This document shows positions 16,525-25,576 of a stretch of DNA of 64,000 bases, piece after piece. The DNA lies in assembly GCF_028290495.1 (NCBI RefSeq), contig NZ_JAQGJT010000124.1, positions 1 to 64,000 on the forward strand, in the 5' to 3' direction. The DNA comes from Tardiphaga sp. (lineage in GTDB: Bacteria > Pseudomonadota > Alphaproteobacteria > Rhizobiales > Xanthobacteraceae). Positions within the stretch are counted from its first letter, which is position 1. Each line of letters opens with the position of its first letter. The translations under genes and the position numbers were made by a program. A model generated the notes under the pieces. That model did no database searches. It worked only from the letters and a program-made list of their open reading frames with translations, and was not told the DNA's origin.

Positions 16525-17457
16525 CTATTCCCATTCAATTTCCGAGTAGGCGGCGGTGGCGTTGCGAGCATGATAGTCGTCGAACATCTGCCAGCGCGGT
16601 TTCTCCGACAGGCCTGCCTGCTGCACCGCACGCGACAACGGCACGCCTTTGGCGATCAGCGCACGGATATCCGCATCCAGCACCTGCAGATACCGCCGCT
16701 GGTCATCGAGCGCGTCCGGCCAAGCGCCGATCGCGCCGTGGCCGGGCACCACGCGCCGCGCCGGCAGCGCTGCCAGCTGCTCGAGCATGCCGCGCCAGCC
16801 ACGCAGGCTGCCGTCGACGATCGGGATGTGCTCCCTGAACACCAGGTCACCGGCGAACAATGTCGCGGTGGTGATATCGAGTACTGTGAGGTCGCTGTCG
16901 CTGTGCGCCGTCGGCCAACCGCGCAGCGCCAGCGTGCGGCCGCCAAGGTCGAGCGTCATCTCACCGTCGACCAGCATGGTCGGCGCGATGATGCGGACGT
17001 CATCGATCAGCGCGTCGCCGAGCAGGCGGCGAAACGCATCAAGATAAAACGGTCCGCGTTGCGCCAGCGCCTGCGGCAGGTTTTTGTGCCCGACGAAGAT
17101 CGCGCCGTCGGCGACAAAGGCGGCGTTGCCAAATACATGATCGGGATGGCCGTGGGTGTTGATGACATAGCGCACCGGAAGCTTGGTGCGCTGCCGGATC
17201 GCCGCGCGTAGCTGTTTGCCTTCGCGCACGCTGCCGCCGCTGTCGATCACCGCCACCGCATCGCGGCCGATGATGAAGCCGATATTGGCGATGCCGCCGT
17301 CATTCTGCGGAGTCATCAGCGCGATCTGGCCGATATGCACGAAGACGCCCGGCGCGATCTCGCTAACCGCGAGTGGCTGGTCTTGCTGCGCCTGCACAGT
17401 GGCGATCGTTAAAATGATTGATATTGATAGTGTGACCGTCAGCCATCGGTGCATCAT
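16525..17457 (-). CDS. Quinoprotein relay metallohydrolase (MBL fold, SoxH-like)
   Basis: A 310-residue exported metallo-beta-lactamase-fold hydrolase. A signal peptide (MMHRWLTVTLSISIILTIATVQA) is followed by the zinc motif NTHGHPDHVFGN, further His/Asp ligands at AHSDSDLTVLD and FAGDLVF, and VVPGHGAIG. It belongs to the SoxH-related group that accompanies PQQ-dependent dehydrogenases. It lies 45 nt upstream of the SoxYZ-like carrier gene and is divergent from xoxF, so both probably answer to the same growth condition. The ATG at 17457 gives a clean signal peptide; longer in-frame starts exist up to 17541. Confidence 0.85.
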   Translation of the reverse strand: MMHRWLTVTLSISIILTIATVQAQQDQPLAVSEIAPGVFVHIGQIALMTPQNDGGIANIGFIIGRDAVAVIDSGGSVREGKQLRAAIRQRTKLPVRYVINTHGHPDHVFGNAAFVADGAIFVGHKNLPQALAQRGPFYLDAFRRLLGDALIDDVRIIAPTMLVDGEMTLDLGGRTLALRGWPTAHSDSDLTVLDITTATLFAGDLVFREHIPIVDGSLRGWRGMLEQLAALPARRVVPGHGAIGAWPDALDDQRRYLQVLDADIRALIAKGVPLSRAVQQAGLSEKPRWQMFDDYHARNATAAYSEIEWE

Positions 17458-17797
17458 GCGTAAGTATCCATGACACATTTTGGAACTCGCGCGTTGTTCG
17501 GCAGTGCGAAAAAGCGAACTACTCGAAAGAGGTACTATCATTTGTAATTTGTGTTGCGTGCAGGAAATGTCGGGATTAGCATTTCCATGCTTTCGACTTC
17601 AACTGGACTTCGGTTCGTTGGGATAGCCGGGGTCTTTGGAATCGGCGGCAAGCGAAGAGACGAGAATGTCCTCCGCCGCTACCGCTGCGACTTTCCGTTT
17701 GAAGTATATCCCGCTGCAGGTGTGAGTGCTGGGCGTGCGTCTCGGGCCCATCGCAAGGTTAAGCAACAACGAACAATATCACGTGGGAGGATACGAC
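17458..17797. other. Divergent control region between metallohydrolase gene and xoxF
   Basis: About 340 nt without a convincing gene. It must hold the promoter of xoxF on the plus strand and of the relay metallohydrolase on the minus strand. GTGGGAGG at 17783-17790 is the xoxF ribosome site. I found no clear palindromic operator or textbook promoter by eye. Short ORFs here lack ribosome sites and family resemblance. Confidence 0.6.
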
Positions 17798-19603
17798 ATG
17801 CACAAGGTGCTATTCGCTACCTGTCTCGGCGCTGTAGCGGTCGTTGCCGCGGGCGCGGCAAATGCCAACGACGAACTGCTCAAGATGCAGCAGAATCCGA
17901 AGGACTGGGTGATTCCGGCCGGCAATTATGCCAGCCAGCGCTATTCGGAATTGAAGCAGATCACGGCCGCCAATGTCGGCAAGATGCAGGTCGCGTGGAC
18001 GTTCTCCACGGGCGTGCTGCGCGGCCATGAAGGCGGCCCGCTGGTGATCGGCAACATGATGTATGTTCACACACCGTTCCCGAACATTGTCTATGCGCTC
18101 GACCTCGCCAACGAGAACAAGATCGTCTGGAAGTACGAGCCCAAGCAGGATCCCAACGTCATCCCGGTGATGTGCTGTGATACGGTGAATCGTGGCGTCG
18201 CCTATGCCGACGGTAAGATCTTCCTGCACCAGGCCGACACAACGTTGGTGGCGCTCGACGCCAAGACCGGCAAGGTCGAATGGTCGGTGAAGAACGGCGA
18301 TCCCGGCAAGGGCGGTACCGGCACTTCGGCACCGCTGGTGATCAAGGACAAGGTTCTGATCGGCATCTCCGGCGGCGAATTCGGCGTGCAGTGCCACGTC
18401 ACCGCCTATGATCTCAAGACGGGCAAGCAGGTCTGGCGCGCCTTCTCGGAGGGTCCGGACGACCAGATCATGGTCGATCCCGTCAAGACTACGGAACTCG
18501 GCAAGCCGGTCGGCAAGGATTCCAGCCTCAAGACATGGCAGGGCGATCAGTGGAAGATCGGCGGCGGCTGCACATGGGGTTGGCTGTCCTACGATCCCGC
18601 GCTGAACATGGTCTATTACGGATCCGGCAATCCCTCGACCTGGAATCCCAAGCAGCGCCCGGGCGACAACAAGTGGTCGATGACCATCTTCGCGCGCAAT
18701 CCGGACACCGGCTTGGCCAGCTGGGTCTACCAGATGACTCCGCATGACGAATGGGACTATGACGGCGTCAACGAGATGATCCTGAGCGACCAGGAGATGG
18801 GCGGCCAGCCGCGCAAGCTTCTCACGCACTTCGACCGCAACGGCATCGGCTACACGCTCGACCGCGTCAACGGCGAATTGCTGGTCGCCGAGAAGTACGA
18901 TCCGAAGGTGAACTGGACCTCCGGCGTCGATATGAACAAGGCCTCGCCAACCTACGGCCGGCCGAAGGTGCTCCCGCAGTACTCGACCGAGTCCGGCGGC
19001 GAGGACAAGAACACCAAGGGCATCTGCCCGGCCGCGCTCGGCACCAAGGACGAGCAGCCGGCGGCCTATTCGCCGGAAACGCAGCTGTTCTACGTGCCGA
19101 CCAACCACGTCTGCATGGACTATGAGCCGTTCAAGGTGAGCTACACCGCCGGCCAGCCCTATGTCGGGGCCACGCTGTCGATGTATCCGCCCCAGGGCGA
19201 TTCCCACATGGGGAATTTCATCGCCTGGGACAACAAGACCGGCAAGATCGTATGGTCCAACAAGGAGCAGTTCTCGGTGTGGTCCGGTGCGCTCGCCACC
19301 GCTGGCGGCGTGGTGTTCTACGGCACGCTGGAAGGCTACCTGAAGGCGGTCGATGCCAAGACGGGCAAGGAACTCTACAAGTTCAAGACCCCGTCCGGCA
19401 TCATCGGCAACGTCACCACCTATGAGCAGGGCGGCCGGCAATATATCGCCGTGTTGTCCGGCGTCGGCGGCTGGGCAGGCATCGGGCTTGCGGCCGGTCT
19501 GACCGATCCGACCGCCGGCCTCGGCGCGGTGGGTGGCTATGCAGCACTGACGAACTACACCGCGCTCGGTGGCGGGCTCACGGTGTTCGCGCTGCCGCAA
19601 TAG
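17798..19603 (+). CDS. xoxF: Lanthanide-dependent PQQ methanol dehydrogenase XoxF
   Basis: A 601-residue periplasmic quinoprotein that oxidises methanol (and possibly formaldehyde), passing electrons to cytochrome c. It has a signal peptide of about 23 residues, an eight-bladed propeller with repeated W-motifs, and the vicinal disulfide Cys126-Cys127 (VMCCD) that sits over PQQ. The motif DEWDYDG supplies catalytic Asp320 and, two residues later, Asp322. That second Asp marks lanthanide-binding XoxF; the calcium enzyme MxaF has Ala there. GTGGGAGG precedes the ATG at 17798. xoxG, xoxJ and the CXXCW gene follow on the same strand, with a strong hairpin right after the stop. Confidence 0.97.
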   Translation: MHKVLFATCLGAVAVVAAGAANANDELLKMQQNPKDWVIPAGNYASQRYSELKQITAANVGKMQVAWTFSTGVLRGHEGGPLVIGNMMYVHTPFPNIVYALDLANENKIVWKYEPKQDPNVIPVMCCDTVNRGVAYADGKIFLHQADTTLVALDAKTGKVEWSVKNGDPGKGGTGTSAPLVIKDKVLIGISGGEFGVQCHVTAYDLKTGKQVWRAFSEGPDDQIMVDPVKTTELGKPVGKDSSLKTWQGDQWKIGGGCTWGWLSYDPALNMVYYGSGNPSTWNPKQRPGDNKWSMTIFARNPDTGLASWVYQMTPHDEWDYDGVNEMILSDQEMGGQPRKLLTHFDRNGIGYTLDRVNGELLVAEKYDPKVNWTSGVDMNKASPTYGRPKVLPQYSTESGGEDKNTKGICPAALGTKDEQPAAYSPETQLFYVPTNHVCMDYEPFKVSYTAGQPYVGATLSMYPPQGDSHMGNFIAWDNKTGKIVWSNKEQFSVWSGALATAGGVVFYGTLEGYLKAVDAKTGKELYKFKTPSGIIGNVTTYEQGGRQYIAVLSGVGGWAGIGLAAGLTDPTAGLGAVGGYAALTNYTALGGGLTVFALPQ

Positions 19604-19618
19604 ACGGAGCCGCTAACG

Positions 19619-19648
19619 ACCGGCGCGTGGAGCGATCCACGCGCCGGT
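19619..19648 (+). terminator. 12-bp perfect hairpin between xoxF and xoxG
   Basis: Arms 19619-19630 and 19637-19648 are exact reverse complements (ACCGGCGCGTGG) with the 6-nt loop AGCGAT. No T-run follows, so it may be a partial terminator or an mRNA-stabilising end rather than a full stop. Placement just after the abundant dehydrogenase gene would favour more xoxF than xoxG transcript. Confidence 0.7.
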
Positions 19649-19704
19649 TGCTCGGTCCAAGGGCGCTCCCGCCAGACGCATCCCGCAATAAGAAACTCAA
19701 GGAA

Positions 19705-20229
19705 ATGCCCGTGCGTGCTATTCTCTGTGTGGCGGCGTTTGCGGCCGTCGTGACCTTCGTTCATCCTGTTTTTGCTGAAGCTCCACCCGATCCCGCCGCC
19801 GTCAAGGAAGAGGACGGAAAATATTTCGACAAGGAAGACAACCCGACCTTCAAGGTCACCAATGGCAGCACCGACTGGTACACTTATTCCGGCTATCGCC
19901 GTTACCATTCGGAATGTCACGTCTGCCACGGCCCCGATGGCGAGGGCTCAAGTTACGCGCCGGCGCTGAAGGAATCCGTCAAGACCTTGAGCTATGGCGA
20001 GTTCTTGGAAGTGGTCGCCAGCGGCCGCAAGAACGTCAATACCTCGCACACCAATGTGATGCCGGCTTTCGGCGATAATCCCAATGTCGCCTGTTATATC
20101 GATGATCTCTACGTCTACCTGCGCGCCCGCGGTGCCGATGCGGTTGGCCGCGTGCGGCCGGCCAAGCACGACGACAAGCCGCCGGCCGCGCAGCAGGCGG
20201 AGGATTCCTGCATGGGCGTCAAGAAGTAA
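19705..20229 (+). CDS. xoxG: Cytochrome c, XoxF electron acceptor (XoxG)
   Basis: A 174-residue periplasmic c-type cytochrome. A signal peptide (about residues 1-23, ending VFA) is followed by a single haem site CHVCH at residues 71-75 (Cys71, Cys74, His75) and a distal Met candidate in NVMPAFG. Directly after xoxF, it is the expected one-electron acceptor of the dehydrogenase. The C-terminal tail is Lys/Pro/Ala-rich. AAGGA sits very close to the ATG at 19705, so GTG 19711 could be the real start. Confidence 0.92.
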   Translation: MPVRAILCVAAFAAVVTFVHPVFAEAPPDPAAVKEEDGKYFDKEDNPTFKVTNGSTDWYTYSGYRRYHSECHVCHGPDGEGSSYAPALKESVKTLSYGEFLEVVASGRKNVNTSHTNVMPAFGDNPNVACYIDDLYVYLRARGADAVGRVRPAKHDDKPPAAQQAEDSCMGVKK

Positions 20230-20277
20230 CCGACGGTCGCATCCGTTGCAGGCGGAGGATCGAAGGAGATGACGGCG

Positions 20278-21171
20278 ATGACATTTTTCGTAGCCCGTCG
20301 ATATCAGGCCATCGCTTTTGCCTTTGCCGCCGTGGCCGCATGGCTGGATGTCGCGCCGTCCGGCGCGCAGCCACGGCCGGAGGGTGGCGATCTGTCGATC
20401 GAACTGATCGATCCCGAAGTGCTGCGGGTCTGCGCCGATCCGCGCAACCTGCCGCTTTCCAACGACAAGGGCGAGGGCTACGAGAACAAGATCGCCGAAC
20501 TGCTGGCCGCCAAGTTGCAGAAGCGTCTGGCCTACACCTTCTTTCCGCAGGCCACCGGCTTCTTTCGCATGACGCTTGGCGCGCATCGCTGCGACGTCGT
20601 GATGGGCTATCCGCAGGGCGACGACCTCGTGCAGGGCACCAACCCCTATATGCGCACGGCGTATGCGATGGTGGCAAAATCCGGCAGCGGACTTGAGGGG
20701 GTCTCGACGCTCAGTGATCCCCGCCTGAAGGACAAGCACATCGGTGTCGTTGCCGCGACGCCGCCGGCCACGAACATCGCCGTCAACGGGTTGATGGGCA
20801 ACGCCAAGCCCTATCCGCTGATGGTCGACACAAGGATCGATTCCTCGGCCGAGGCGATGATCGCGGACATCGCCAGCGGCGTGGTTGATGTGGGCGTACT
20901 GTGGGGGCCGATGGCCGGCTACCATGCCAAGCGGGCCAATCCGCCTTTGCACGTCACGCCGCTGGTCAAGGAAACCAGCGGGCCGCGGCTGGCATACCGG
21001 ATCGGCATGGGCGTGCGCGCCGCCGACCAGAACTGGAAGCGGCTGCTGAACCGCTTCATTCAGGATAACCAGGCCGAGATCAATACGATCCTGCTGGGCT
21101 ACGGGGTGCCGCTGCTCGATGACAACGACCGGCCGATCTCCGCGCAAACATCAGTGCCGAAGCAGCCGTGA
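20278..21171 (+). CDS. xoxJ: Quinoprotein-associated periplasmic binding protein XoxJ
   Basis: A 297-residue periplasmic solute-binding-protein-like protein of the MxaJ/XoxJ family, thought to help activate or assemble the dehydrogenase. A signal peptide of about 27 residues is followed by the family-typical LRVCADPRNLPLSNDKGEGYENKIAEL-type opening (seen at LRVCADPRNLPLSN). AAGGAG at 20263-20268 is well spaced for ATG 20278 but too close for ATG 20269, hence the choice. It overlaps the following CXXCW gene by 4 nt. Confidence 0.9.
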   Translation: MTFFVARRYQAIAFAFAAVAAWLDVAPSGAQPRPEGGDLSIELIDPEVLRVCADPRNLPLSNDKGEGYENKIAELLAAKLQKRLAYTFFPQATGFFRMTLGAHRCDVVMGYPQGDDLVQGTNPYMRTAYAMVAKSGSGLEGVSTLSDPRLKDKHIGVVAATPPATNIAVNGLMGNAKPYPLMVDTRIDSSAEAMIADIASGVVDVGVLWGPMAGYHAKRANPPLHVTPLVKETSGPRLAYRIGMGVRAADQNWKRLLNRFIQDNQAEINTILLGYGVPLLDDNDRPISAQTSVPKQP

Positions 21172-21725
21172 TCCGGCATCTCGCATGGTTCGTGGCTTTC
21201 GCATGGATCGCTGCGATGCCTGCGCGGGCGCAGGATGTCGTTGCGGAGCCGCCGGGTTATCGTATGGAGAATTACCGCGCGCCGGTGCCGGCGACCTTGC
21301 GGGGCGCGCAGGTGTTGACCACGGCGCAGGCCGAGGCGCGCTGGCGTTCGGGTGCTGCCGCCTTCATCGATGTGCTGCCGCGGCCGCCGAAGCCAACGAA
21401 CCTGCCGGCCGGCACTGTGTGGCGCGAAGCGCCGCGGCCGCATATCCCGGGTAGCCTGTGGCTGCCTGATACAGGCTACGGCGAACTGGCTGAAGTCACC
21501 GAGGATTACCTCAAGCGCGGCCTGCAACGCGCCAGTGGCGGCGATAAAGCGCGGTTGCTGGTGTTCTATTGTCAGGCCAATTGCTGGATGTCCTGGAACG
21601 CGGCCAAGCGCGCGCTGACCTATGATTATACGAATGTCGCCTGGTATTCCGAAGGCACCGACGGCTGGCGCCAGGCCGACTTGCCGATGGTCGACGCCAA
21701 GCCGGAGCCGCGGGCAGGGGAGTGA
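21168..21725 (+). CDS. PQQ-dependent catabolism-associated CXXCW protein (rhodanese-like)
   Basis: A 185-residue exported protein with a rhodanese-like fold and the defining motif CQANCW near residue 127 (FYCQANCWMSWNAAKRA). The group is known only from genomes with PQQ-dependent alcohol oxidation clusters, and a redox or sulfur-handling role near the quinoprotein is presumed. A signal peptide of about 22 residues is present. The start is GTG 21168, overlapping the xoxJ stop (GTGA), so translation is coupled. A hairpin follows at 21765. Confidence 0.88.
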   Translation: MIRHLAWFVAFAWIAAMPARAQDVVAEPPGYRMENYRAPVPATLRGAQVLTTAQAEARWRSGAAAFIDVLPRPPKPTNLPAGTVWREAPRPHIPGSLWLPDTGYGELAEVTEDYLKRGLQRASGGDKARLLVFYCQANCWMSWNAAKRALTYDYTNVAWYSEGTDGWRQADLPMVDAKPEPRAGE

Positions 21726-21764
21726 AGCCGCGCGGCATGCGATCGCTCAAGGGGTTCAAATGAC

Positions 21765-21800
21765 AACGGCGCGACACTCCCTCGAGAATGCCGCGCCGTT
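21765..21800. terminator. Hairpin between convergent CXXCW and HU genes
   Basis: AACGGCGCG (21765-21773) and CGCGCCGTT (21792-21800) form a perfect 9-bp stem with an 18-nt loop in the gap between two converging genes. It is a likely terminator for one or both. Confidence 0.55.
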
Positions 21801-21839
21801 CTCACTTCAATGCGGCGCCTGAGGGCTGCCGCGTGTCGC

Positions 21840-22142
21840 TTAGACTGCGTCCTTGGCGGCCTTGACCGGACGGGCGCGAACGATCTTGCGGGCCGGCTTG
21901 GCCTTGAAGGTCATCGGCTCGCCGTTGAAGGGGTTGGTGCCCTTGCGTGCCTTGGTGGCGGGCTTCTTGATGACCACGAACTTGGCGAAGCCGGGGACCA
22001 GGAACACGCCGTTCTTCTTCAATTCCTTGTAGCCGACCACGGCCAGAGTCTCGAGAACGCCCTTGACGTCCTTCTTGGTCAGATCCGGATGGGACTCGTT
22101 GATCTTCTCGATGAGCTGCGATTTGGTCATTTGATCGGCCAT
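21840..22142 (-). CDS. HU-family DNA-binding protein
   Basis: A 100-residue histone-like protein that binds and bends DNA as a dimer. The N-terminal helical part (MTKSQLIEKINESHPDLTKKDVK) is followed by the beta-arm motif NPFNGEPMTFKAKPARKI, the HU/IHF signature region with the intercalating Pro. The C-terminal tail is Lys/Arg/Ala-rich. The start is ATG 22142 (MADQMTK); a longer in-frame start exists but enters AT-rich promoter DNA. It is unrelated to the flanking quinoprotein genes and points away from them. Confidence 0.95.
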   Translation of the reverse strand: MADQMTKSQLIEKINESHPDLTKKDVKGVLETLAVVGYKELKKNGVFLVPGFAKFVVIKKPATKARKGTNPFNGEPMTFKAKPARKIVRARPVKAAKDAV

Positions 22143-22401
22143 TGGGCACCTTTGCGTGAGTGATTCGGTGAAACTGACACTATTGAAAATTACAGAAAAA
22201 AACCCGGATTGAATGGGATCTGCACAGATTTTGCCTGAAAAAATAGTGTTTTCGACGCCGCAAGCCACGATTCGACTTGTGCGACAGGCTTTCGCAGGAC
22301 CGAGACGCCGATTCAACATGTATCGCAGGCCTCACGACATCGACCACCCCCGGAGTTCCGGCGCTGGTTGCGCCGATGTGCTGCCGCTTTATGGTCGATC
22401 C

Positions 22402-23097
22402 ATGACCGATTTCCCCCGCTATGCGATCTATTACGCGCCGCCCGCCGATGCCCCTCTCGCGTGCTTCGGCGCCAACGTGCTCGGCTACGATGCCTTTGTC
22501 GGCCAGGATGTGCCGTTCCCGGACCGGCTCGTCGCCGATATTCCGGACTGGGCCGAGCTGACGCAGGACCCGCGCAAATACGGCTTCCACGCTACGCTGA
22601 AAGCGCCGTTCGCGCTGGCGCCGGGCATTGGCGAAGCCGGATTGATCGCCGCGTTCGATCGCTTCGCCGCCACGCCGCGCGCGATCCCGGTGATTGCACC
22701 GGTGGTCCGCGGTGTCGGCGGCTTCATCGCGATCGTGGCCGCCGAACCGGTGGCCGAACTCCACGCGCTGGCGCAGGAGTGTGTCGAGACGTTCGATCCC
22801 ATGCGCGCACCGATGACGGCGGCCGATCGCGCCCGGCGCAAGCCGGAGACATTTACGCCGCGCCAGGCCGAACAACTCGACCGCTTCGGCTATCCTTTCG
22901 TGTGTGACGACTTCCTGTTCCATATGACGCTGACTGGCCGGTTGCCGCCGCCGCGCGGCGCGGAGGTGCTGGCGAGACTGCAGGCGGATTTCGCCGCGCT
23001 CGCGCTCACGACGCTTCGCATCGACCGCATCGGGGTGTTCCGGCAACCGGATGCGAAGTCGCGGTTCCGCGTCCTCCACGAAGCAAACTTGATCTGA
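22402..23097 (+). CDS. DUF1045 protein, 2H-phosphoesterase-like
   Basis: A 231-residue cytoplasmic protein with two His-x-Thr motifs, FHATLKAPF near residue 61 and FHMTLTGRL near 174, the catalytic pattern of 2H phosphoesterases. It matches the DUF1045 group usually found in phosphonate (phn) operons. No phn gene is nearby, so it is isolated here and its substrate is open; a cyclic-phosphate intermediate is likely from the family. The start ATG 22402 gives the usual short N-terminus (MTDFPRYAIYYAP). Confidence 0.85.
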   Translation: MTDFPRYAIYYAPPADAPLACFGANVLGYDAFVGQDVPFPDRLVADIPDWAELTQDPRKYGFHATLKAPFALAPGIGEAGLIAAFDRFAATPRAIPVIAPVVRGVGGFIAIVAAEPVAELHALAQECVETFDPMRAPMTAADRARRKPETFTPRQAEQLDRFGYPFVCDDFLFHMTLTGRLPPPRGAEVLARLQADFAALALTTLRIDRIGVFRQPDAKSRFRVLHEANLI

Positions 23098-23312
23098 TAC
23101 TTCGCAGGTGCGGCTGCTGCGTTTGCGATATCGCTACGCAGCATCCCTGCTGTGCGCGAATTCGTATCAAAAAAGCTCGAAGCCTGCCTCAGCATCCTTG
23201 ACGTTGCGCGCAGCCGTGCAATGATTTGGGTAGCAACTGGAGAGTGAACCTGTTTGCAGGGCTATGCATCGCCGCCAACTATCAAAACAAAATCGGACAG
23301 GAGGATTGACCC

Positions 23313-23882
23313 ATGACCGTTCACATCCACCCCTCGGTCGACAACGGCGTCAAGGCCGGTAGCGGAAGCTTCGCTGGCGGAACACTGGTCTGCAAATGCA
23401 AGGATCGACCAGTCAAGGTCGGCATTCGCGGCGACGTCGCACACAACCATGCCTGCGGCTGCAGCAAATGCTGGAAACCCGAAGGCGCAACCTTCTCGGT
23501 GGTCGCCGTGGTGCCGCGCGATAATGTCACGGTGCTAGAGAACGGCGACAAGCTGCAGGTCGTGGACGCTTCCGCGACGATCCAGCGCCACGCCTGCAAA
23601 GTCTGCGGCACGCATATGTACGGCCGGATCGAGAACAAGGCGCATCCGTTCTACGGGCTCGATTTCATCCACCCCGAACTGTTTGAGCACGGCGGCTCAG
23701 CCGCACCGGGCTTTGCGGCCTTCGTGTCGTCGGTGATCGAATCCGGCGTCGATGCCAAGGAAATGCCAGGTATCCGCGCACGGCTGAAGGAGCTGGGGTT
23801 GGAACCCTATGACTGCCTGTCGCCGGCCTTGATGGACGCGATTTCCAGTCACGTCGCTCAGTCCCGCGCCAAGGCGGCCTGA
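23313..23882 (+). CDS. gfa: S-(hydroxymethyl)glutathione synthase
   Basis: A 189-residue zinc protein of the GFA/CENP-V family that promotes condensation of formaldehyde with glutathione. Zinc-ligand cysteines are visible as CKCK, ACGCSKC and ACKVCG. It carries out the first step of formaldehyde detoxification after XoxF. GGAGGAT lies 7-13 nt before the ATG. FghA, the last step of the pathway, is next. The middle enzyme, glutathione-dependent formaldehyde dehydrogenase, is not in this window and must be elsewhere. Confidence 0.93.
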   Translation: MTVHIHPSVDNGVKAGSGSFAGGTLVCKCKDRPVKVGIRGDVAHNHACGCSKCWKPEGATFSVVAVVPRDNVTVLENGDKLQVVDASATIQRHACKVCGTHMYGRIENKAHPFYGLDFIHPELFEHGGSAAPGFAAFVSSVIESGVDAKEMPGIRARLKELGLEPYDCLSPALMDAISSHVAQSRAKAA

Positions 23883-23910
23883 CGCCATCGGCCGGACTTG
23901 ATCCGGTCCC

Positions 23911-23938
23911 GCCGGCGGGCGCATATGCACCCGCCGGC
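23911..23938. terminator. Hairpin between gfa and fghA
   Basis: GCCGGCGGG (23911-23919) and CCCGCCGGC (23930-23938) are perfect 9-bp arms around a loop that contains the palindrome GCATATGC. There is no T-run, so it could separate or attenuate expression of the two formaldehyde genes rather than fully terminate. Confidence 0.5.
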
Positions 23939-23978
23939 GCGTTGCCGGCGGTTTATATTTTGCGCCGGAGCATGCTTC

Positions 23979-24824
23979 ATGACGATCGAAACCGTTTCGC
24001 TGATCCGCTCGCATGGCGGCACGCAGGGCGTCTATAAGCACGCCAGCAGCACAACCGGCACCGGCATGACGTTTTCGGTGTTCGTGCCGCCGCAGGCCGG
24101 CGTCAGGCCATGCCCGGTGGTGTGGTATCTCTCCGGCCTGACATGCACCCATGCCAATGTCACCGAGAAGGGCGAATTCCGCCGCGCCTGCGCTGAACTC
24201 GGCGTGATCTTCGTCGCGCCCGATACCAGCCCGCGCGGCGAGGGCGTGCCCGGCGATCCCGCCAATGCCTATGATTTCGGCCTCGGCGCCGGCTTCTATG
24301 TGGACGCGACGCAAGCGCCGTTCGCCACGAACTACCGGATGTGGAGCTACATCACGGCAGAATTGCCGGCGGTGATCGGCGCGAACTTTTCCGCCGACAT
24401 GAACAGGCAATCGATCATGGGCCATTCGATGGGAGGCCACGGCGCGCTGACAATCGGGTTGCGCCATCCCGACCGCTACCGCGCCGTCAGCGCATTCTCG
24501 CCGATCGCCGCGCCCTCGCAGGCGCCGTGGGGCATCAAGGCTCTGGGCGGCTATCTCGGCGAGGATCGCGCGGCGTGGCGGGCGCATGACGCGGTGGCGC
24601 TGATCGAGGACGGCGCGCGGATAGGCGAATTGCTGGTCGATGTCGGCGACGCCGATCCGTTCCTTACCGAGCAGCTCCATCCCGGTCTGCTGGAAAACGC
24701 CTGTGCCGACGCCGGCATCCCGCTGACCCTACGCCGCCAGCCAGGCTACGATCACAGCTATTACTTCATCTCCACCTTCATGGAGGACCATCTGCGCTGG
24801 CACGCGGTGCGGCTGCAGGGCTAG
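23979..24824 (+). CDS. fghA: S-formylglutathione hydrolase
   Basis: A 281-residue cytoplasmic esterase of the esterase D family that releases formate and glutathione from S-formylglutathione. The nucleophile elbow is GHSMGGHGAL (Ser near 149). The Asp is expected in LVDVGDADPF and the His in GYDHSYYF near residue 260. The N-terminal block LSGLTCTHANVTEKGEF is typical of the family. With gfa it forms two of the three steps of glutathione-linked formaldehyde oxidation, fitting the neighbouring methanol dehydrogenase. Confidence 0.95.
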   Translation: MTIETVSLIRSHGGTQGVYKHASSTTGTGMTFSVFVPPQAGVRPCPVVWYLSGLTCTHANVTEKGEFRRACAELGVIFVAPDTSPRGEGVPGDPANAYDFGLGAGFYVDATQAPFATNYRMWSYITAELPAVIGANFSADMNRQSIMGHSMGGHGALTIGLRHPDRYRAVSAFSPIAAPSQAPWGIKALGGYLGEDRAAWRAHDAVALIEDGARIGELLVDVGDADPFLTEQLHPGLLENACADAGIPLTLRRQPGYDHSYYFISTFMEDHLRWHAVRLQG

Positions 24825-24835
24825 AGATAGCGATC

Positions 24836-24914
24836 GTGTCCCGGACGCGGTGCGGCACTCTCAAGCGATGCACTTGCATCGCCGCTGTACCGCTCCGCAG
24901 ATCCGGGATCCCGG
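24836..24914. repeat. Dispersed palindromic repeat (TCCCGGACGCGG type)
   Basis: GTCCCGGACGCGGTGCGGCA opens the element and CCGCTCCGCAGATCCGGGA closes it, with a GCGATGCACTTGCATCGC hairpin inside. The layout resembles a repeat family common between genes in Bradyrhizobium. It lies between converging fghA and the DUF2380 gene. Confidence 0.7.
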
Positions 24915-24947
24915 CTACTATTCAAGCCACCGGGGAACGAACCCGCA

Positions 24948-25454
24948 CTACTTCGGCACGCCGAAATTCGGCTCAAGCAGCCGGTTGCGCAGCAGGAAGC
25001 TGGCGGTGCGCGACCAGGATTCGTCGCTGTTGCTGCGGAAATCCGCGTTTGCGGCCGTGATCAGGTGCCCGGTCCGCGCATTGCGGACGAAGATCGTCAT
25101 GTTGAGGATCAGCGTTGACACCTTGTGCACGACACCAGTGATCGCAAGGTCGGCGTTCAGTCTTTGCGCATATTGTACGTCGCAGCCGCCGCAAGCCTGC
25201 AGGTTGCTGTTATGCGCCTCGGCGCGGACCGGGGCGATATCAAGCACTTCAAATTGGCCGGAATCGGCGAGCCCCTTACGCAACTGATCGCTGACAAGCA
25301 ACAGCCGTGCCTGTTCGTCGGTGCGCGGCCCGTTCTTTTCGCCTTCCAGGCTGGAATCTGCCAATTCGAAATCGAACACCGCGGCCTTTGGTGTCTGCGC
25401 GTGCGCCGGTGACAGCGCCAGCAGCAAGACGACAATAACCCCTATCGCGCGCAT
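24948..25454 (-). CDS. DUF2380-type exported protein of the PQQ cluster
   Basis: A 168-residue protein with a signal peptide (MRAIGVIVVLLLALSPAHA). The mature part starts KAAVFDFELADSS, the usual opening of DUF2380/DUF3280 proteins that occur beside PQQ-dependent alcohol oxidation genes. A CGGC motif (LQACGGCDVQ) could hold a disulfide. The function is unknown. GGAG is 8 nt before ATG 25454, favouring it over the in-frame start at 25478. It is divergent from the ABC binding-protein gene. Confidence 0.82.
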   Translation of the reverse strand: MRAIGVIVVLLLALSPAHAQTPKAAVFDFELADSSLEGEKNGPRTDEQARLLLVSDQLRKGLADSGQFEVLDIAPVRAEAHNSNLQACGGCDVQYAQRLNADLAITGVVHKVSTLILNMTIFVRNARTGHLITAANADFRSNSDESWSRTASFLLRNRLLEPNFGVPK

Positions 25455-25576
25455 GATCGATGCTCCGGTCCGGGCCACACCAAAATGTTCGTTGCAACTT
25501 AGGACGGATCAGCCATGTTTCAAGTCAGAAGTCTTCGGATCGGCGGATGTCGAAGGAGGCTTGGGAGGAGGTTTCT

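Noticed and set aside
17798-19603. Calcium-type MxaF
   Set aside because: The Asp two residues after the catalytic Asp (DYD) and the neighbouring xoxG and xoxJ genes indicate XoxF.
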